Assembly: GCA_002383325.1 (NCBI GenBank)
Contig: DFYJ01000081.1
Location: 16,889-26,196 of the forward strand
Length of the DNA: 9,308 nt
Source of the DNA: Candidatus Aminicenantes bacterium UBA4085
GTDB lineage: Bacteria > Acidobacteriota > Aminicenantia > Aminicenantales > UBA4085
Direction of reading: 5' to 3'
In this document: piece by piece, positions 7,457-9,308 of the stretch
Layout: each line of letters begins with the position of its first letter
How positions within the stretch are numbered: the first letter of the stretch is position 1
Translations under genes and position numbers: made by a program
The notes under the pieces: model-generated
The model's input: the letters and a program-made list of their open reading frames with translations, nothing else
Told to the model about the DNA's origin: nothing
Databases searched by the model: none

Positions 7457-8605
7457 TCAAGCCGCCTGCGACGAATTCGGTCTGTGTCTGCGAATTCGGA
7501 CCCGCAGCCAGGCCGCGACGAGGCGGAAGAGCCGGAGCTTGCCGCGCCGGCGGGCCATGTCGATGTAAGTGCGGACGAACGTCGCCGGCACCTCGCGCTG
7601 CTCAGCCTCCGGCTTGCGGGCCAGGGCCAAGCGGCCGTTGGGACAGGTCGAGACGCACAGCCCGCAGCCGATGTAGCGCTCCGCCGCGAGCGCGATCTTG
7701 CCCTCTCCGTCCCGGGTCAGTGCCCCCATGGGGCAGCGCAACAGGCAGACGCCGCAGTCGCGGCAGGGATCCGAGCTCAGCTCCGCCCGGAAGGGGCTCG
7801 CGACATATTCCGCCGGCCGCGGCTGGGCCTTGATGGTCCGCAGCACCCCGCAGCAGCAGCCGCAGCACATGCAGATATTGGAGATCCGCTTGGCGTTGCT
7901 TGGCTGGAGGACGAGCCCCTCGGCATCCGCCCGCTTCAGCAGGGTCAGGGCCTCGTCGCGGTCGATCTCACGGCCGATCCCGTTGTCCAGGTAATAGTCG
8001 ACCCCGCCGCCCATGATCAGGCAGGCCTCTTCCATCTTGCCGCACCCCAGTCCGACCAACGACCGCTCGCGGCGGCAGATGCAGGGAGCGATGAGAAAGC
8101 GGTCGCGCCCCCGCAGGAGCTCGGCGGCCTTCTCGTGGGCCAGGACTTCGTGCCGGACGGGAATGGCTTTCATGACGGGCACGGTCCGCAGCTGCGGCGT
8201 CGACCGCCAGGGGCCGCGCGCTAGCAGGGTCGGCATGTACCCGTCCATGTCGCGAACCAGGTCCGGATCCAGCCGGCCGACCTGGTACTCCCAGATACCG
8301 ATGACGAATTGGTTGGCGCTGTAGCGGCGGACGCCGTCCCGGCCGGTATGGCCGTAGATCAGCCCCTTGCGGGACATCTCATCGAGCCGGCGGCGGGCTT
8401 CCTCCGCGGTCAAGCCCGCCCGGGCCGCCACGGACGCGGCCGGCTCCGCGATCAAGGTCAGCCGCAGGGCCAGCTCGGCCTCGTCCTCGCTGAACAGCCG
8501 CCTCAGGATGCGCAACTCGACGCCGCTCTCGGCGGGGGGGAATCCGGCCGGCAGCTCGTCCAGAAACCGGGCCAGGCGGCGGTAGACGTCCTCGCTTTTC
8601 CGCAT
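7457..8605 (-). CDS. Winged-helix / 4Fe-4S cluster protein
   Basis: This 382-aa cytoplasmic protein joins a helix-turn-helix-like N-terminus to iron-sulfur motifs. Residues about 45-100 (AELALRLTLIAEPAASVAAR, then LTAEEARRRLDEMSRKGLIY) look like a winged helix. A cysteine-bearing middle follows: PCICRRE (Cys175, Cys177), GLGCGKMEEAC (Cys188, Cys195) and CMCCGCCCG (six cysteines within 245-252). A complete ferredoxin motif is CRDCGVCLLRCP (Cys281, 284, 287, 291). A second one, YIGCGLCVSTCP, has Tyr311 where the first cysteine is expected. The C-terminal 40 residues are strongly basic, and residues 370-378 are encoded by the 27-bp dispersed repeat. The N-terminal GFPPAESGVELRILRRLF resembles a family usually annotated only as 4Fe-4S binding protein, whose role is unknown to me. 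Electron transfer or redox-sensing regulation are both possible. It converges on purN. Confidence 0.85.
   Translation of the reverse strand: MRKSEDVYRRLARFLDELPAGFPPAESGVELRILRRLFSEDEAELALRLTLIAEPAASVAARAGLTAEEARRRLDEMSRKGLIYGHTGRDGVRRYSANQFVIGIWEYQVGRLDPDLVRDMDGYMPTLLARGPWRSTPQLRTVPVMKAIPVRHEVLAHEKAAELLRGRDRFLIAPCICRRERSLVGLGCGKMEEACLIMGGGVDYYLDNGIGREIDRDEALTLLKRADAEGLVLQPSNAKRISNICMCCGCCCGVLRTIKAQPRPAEYVASPFRAELSSDPCRDCGVCLLRCPMGALTRDGEGKIALAAERYIGCGLCVSTCPNGRLALARKPEAEQREVPATFVRTYIDMARRRGKLRLFRLVAAWLRVRIRRHRPNSSQAA
7472..7498 (-). repeat. 27-bp dispersed repeat, copy B, inside the 4Fe-4S gene end
   Basis: Two copies of the palindrome CGAATTCG (7472-7479 and 7491-7498) flank an 11-nt core GTCTGTGTCTG, so the element can fold into an 8-bp stem with an 11-nt loop. 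It is the inverted copy of 6538-6564 (25/27 identical). It lies within the coding frame and specifies residues 370-378 (RIRRHRPNS). Confidence 0.75.
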
Positions 8606-8614
8606 GCTGCGGCG

Positions 8615-8623
8615 AATATACCA
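8615..8623 (-). promoter_or_regulatory. Extended -10 promoter for a near-leaderless mRNA
   Basis: On the minus strand TGG-TATATT (8623 to 8615) is an extended -10 element with 5/6 match to TATAAT. Only 9 nt separate it from the ATG at 8605, so transcription would begin within a few bases of the start codon. There is no Shine-Dalgarno sequence in that gap and no clear -35 box. Confidence 0.5.
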
Positions 8624-8657
8624 CAGAATCGCGGCCGGCCCGCCGGCTCTCCGATTT

Positions 8658-9308
8658 CTAGGGCTCGAACAGAACCCCGCGCAGGAGAGTCTGGATCCAG
8701 CCTTTGGCCGCGGGGTAGTCCTTGGCCGGAAGGCTGATCACGGTCAGCAGCCCCGAGCCCGGGTAGAGGGCCACCACCCAAGCCATGGTCTCCCCGCTCT
8801 CGTCCCGGGCGGTATAGAGCGAGACTTTCACGTTCCGGCCCCCCGCGCTCATCAGCGCCGGCAAGCCGTTGGGCTTGCGCCCTTCGGCGAAGCGGGCCGC
8901 CAGGCGCGCGCCGACGTCCTCCTGCCGGAAGCTGTGGACGATGAAGGCCGTCTTGGGCGCCGGCATCCGGTAGAAAGCCGCGTTATCCTCGACTTTCTCC
9001 TGAACGGCCCCATCCGGCAGGGCGACCCTGTAGCGCCCGAACGGCTCAGCATAGATCCCGGCCCCCTCAGGAGCCTCGGGCGCCAGGTCGGGCAGCTCGC
9101 CCTCCGTCTTGGCCACCGGCTTGATGGGCGGCTCGGGCGGCGCCTCGACCGGGACATCGGCCGGGATCGGCGGCTCGGGTTGGGCGCCTGCCTTGGGCCG
9201 CATGGAAGCCATGATGGCGTCCCACTGGGCCCGAAGCTCAGCGGCCCGGTTCGCCTCGATGCTGGAAAACGCGAAGGTGTGGATCGTCGGCGCGACGCGA
9301 ATATTCGG
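8658..9308 (-). CDS. 5'-truncated protein of unknown function with proline-rich linker
   Basis: The frame is open to the right edge and ends at TAG (8660-8658), giving 216 visible residues with the N-terminus missing. The internal Met at 9212 is probably not the start, because protein-like sequence continues upstream of it (TFAFSSIEANRAAELRAQWD). Three parts can be seen: a helix-like charged stretch; a Pro/Glu/Ala-rich linker (QPEPPIPADVPVEAPPEPPI); and a C-terminal domain of about 125 residues starting near GRYRVALPDGAVQEK and ending LLRGVLFEP. That domain has alternating beta-strand-like segments (KVSLYTARDE, MAWVVALYP, LLTVISLPA), a pattern seen in small mixed alpha/beta domains such as the PsbP/Mog1 type, but this is only a resemblance. 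I do not recognise the family. Its stop lies 52 nt upstream of the 4Fe-4S gene, which seems to have its own promoter. Confidence 0.7.
   Translation of the reverse strand, partial: PNIRVAPTIHTFAFSSIEANRAAELRAQWDAIMASMRPKAGAQPEPPIPADVPVEAPPEPPIKPVAKTEGELPDLAPEAPEGAGIYAEPFGRYRVALPDGAVQEKVEDNAAFYRMPAPKTAFIVHSFRQEDVGARLAARFAEGRKPNGLPALMSAGGRNVKVSLYTARDESGETMAWVVALYPGSGLLTVISLPAKDYPAAKGWIQTLLRGVLFEP

Overview
The window is a GC-rich, gene-dense stretch of bacterial DNA. It looks like ordinary chromosome rather than plasmid or phage, because it carries a purine-biosynthesis operon and no replication, integrase or phage genes. The lipoprotein signal, Shine-Dalgarno-led starts, TGG-TATNNT style promoters and a fused 4Fe-4S/winged-helix protein suggest a diderm, probably anaerobic bacterium. 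An uncultured lineage such as Aminicenantes or another Acidobacteria-like group would fit. That placement is an inference from gene style, not from a marker gene.

Left edge (1-1961, + strand): the C-terminal tail of an unrecognised protein, then a 565-aa DUF2961/GH172-type lipoprotein. The glycosidase keeps both expected catalytic glutamates. A GC hairpin and a plausible promoter follow.

Centre (2053-6496, + strand): a tight purine operon purB-purS-purQ-purL. PurB is adenylosuccinate lyase. PurS, PurQ and the small-type PurL together form the three-part FGAM synthase. Spacing is an 11-bp overlap, a 10-nt gap and a 2-nt gap, which indicates one transcript and translational coupling. purN (GAR formyltransferase, 6737-7402) follows on the same strand, after a 240-bp spacer. 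These five genes cover three steps of the de novo route to IMP and AMP; purF, purD, purM, purE, purC and purH are not in the window.

The purL-purN spacer is the least ordinary part. It is AT-richer than the genes and packed with palindromes. It holds an AAATAGGG/CCCTATTT hairpin containing the purL stop codon, and inverted related copies of a GGGGGAC...ATAC motif at its two ends. It also holds a 27-bp element that recurs in inverted orientation (25/27 identical) just beyond purN, inside the 3' end of the next gene. This looks like a family of dispersed palindromic (REP/MITE-like) repeats.

Right edge (7457-9308, - strand): a convergent 382-aa winged-helix/4Fe-4S protein with an unusual cysteine cluster and one ferredoxin motif lacking its first cysteine. 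It appears to be read from an extended -10 promoter giving an almost leaderless mRNA. Upstream of it lies a 5'-truncated protein of unknown function with a proline-rich linker. Small hairpins between purN and this gene could terminate transcription from both sides.
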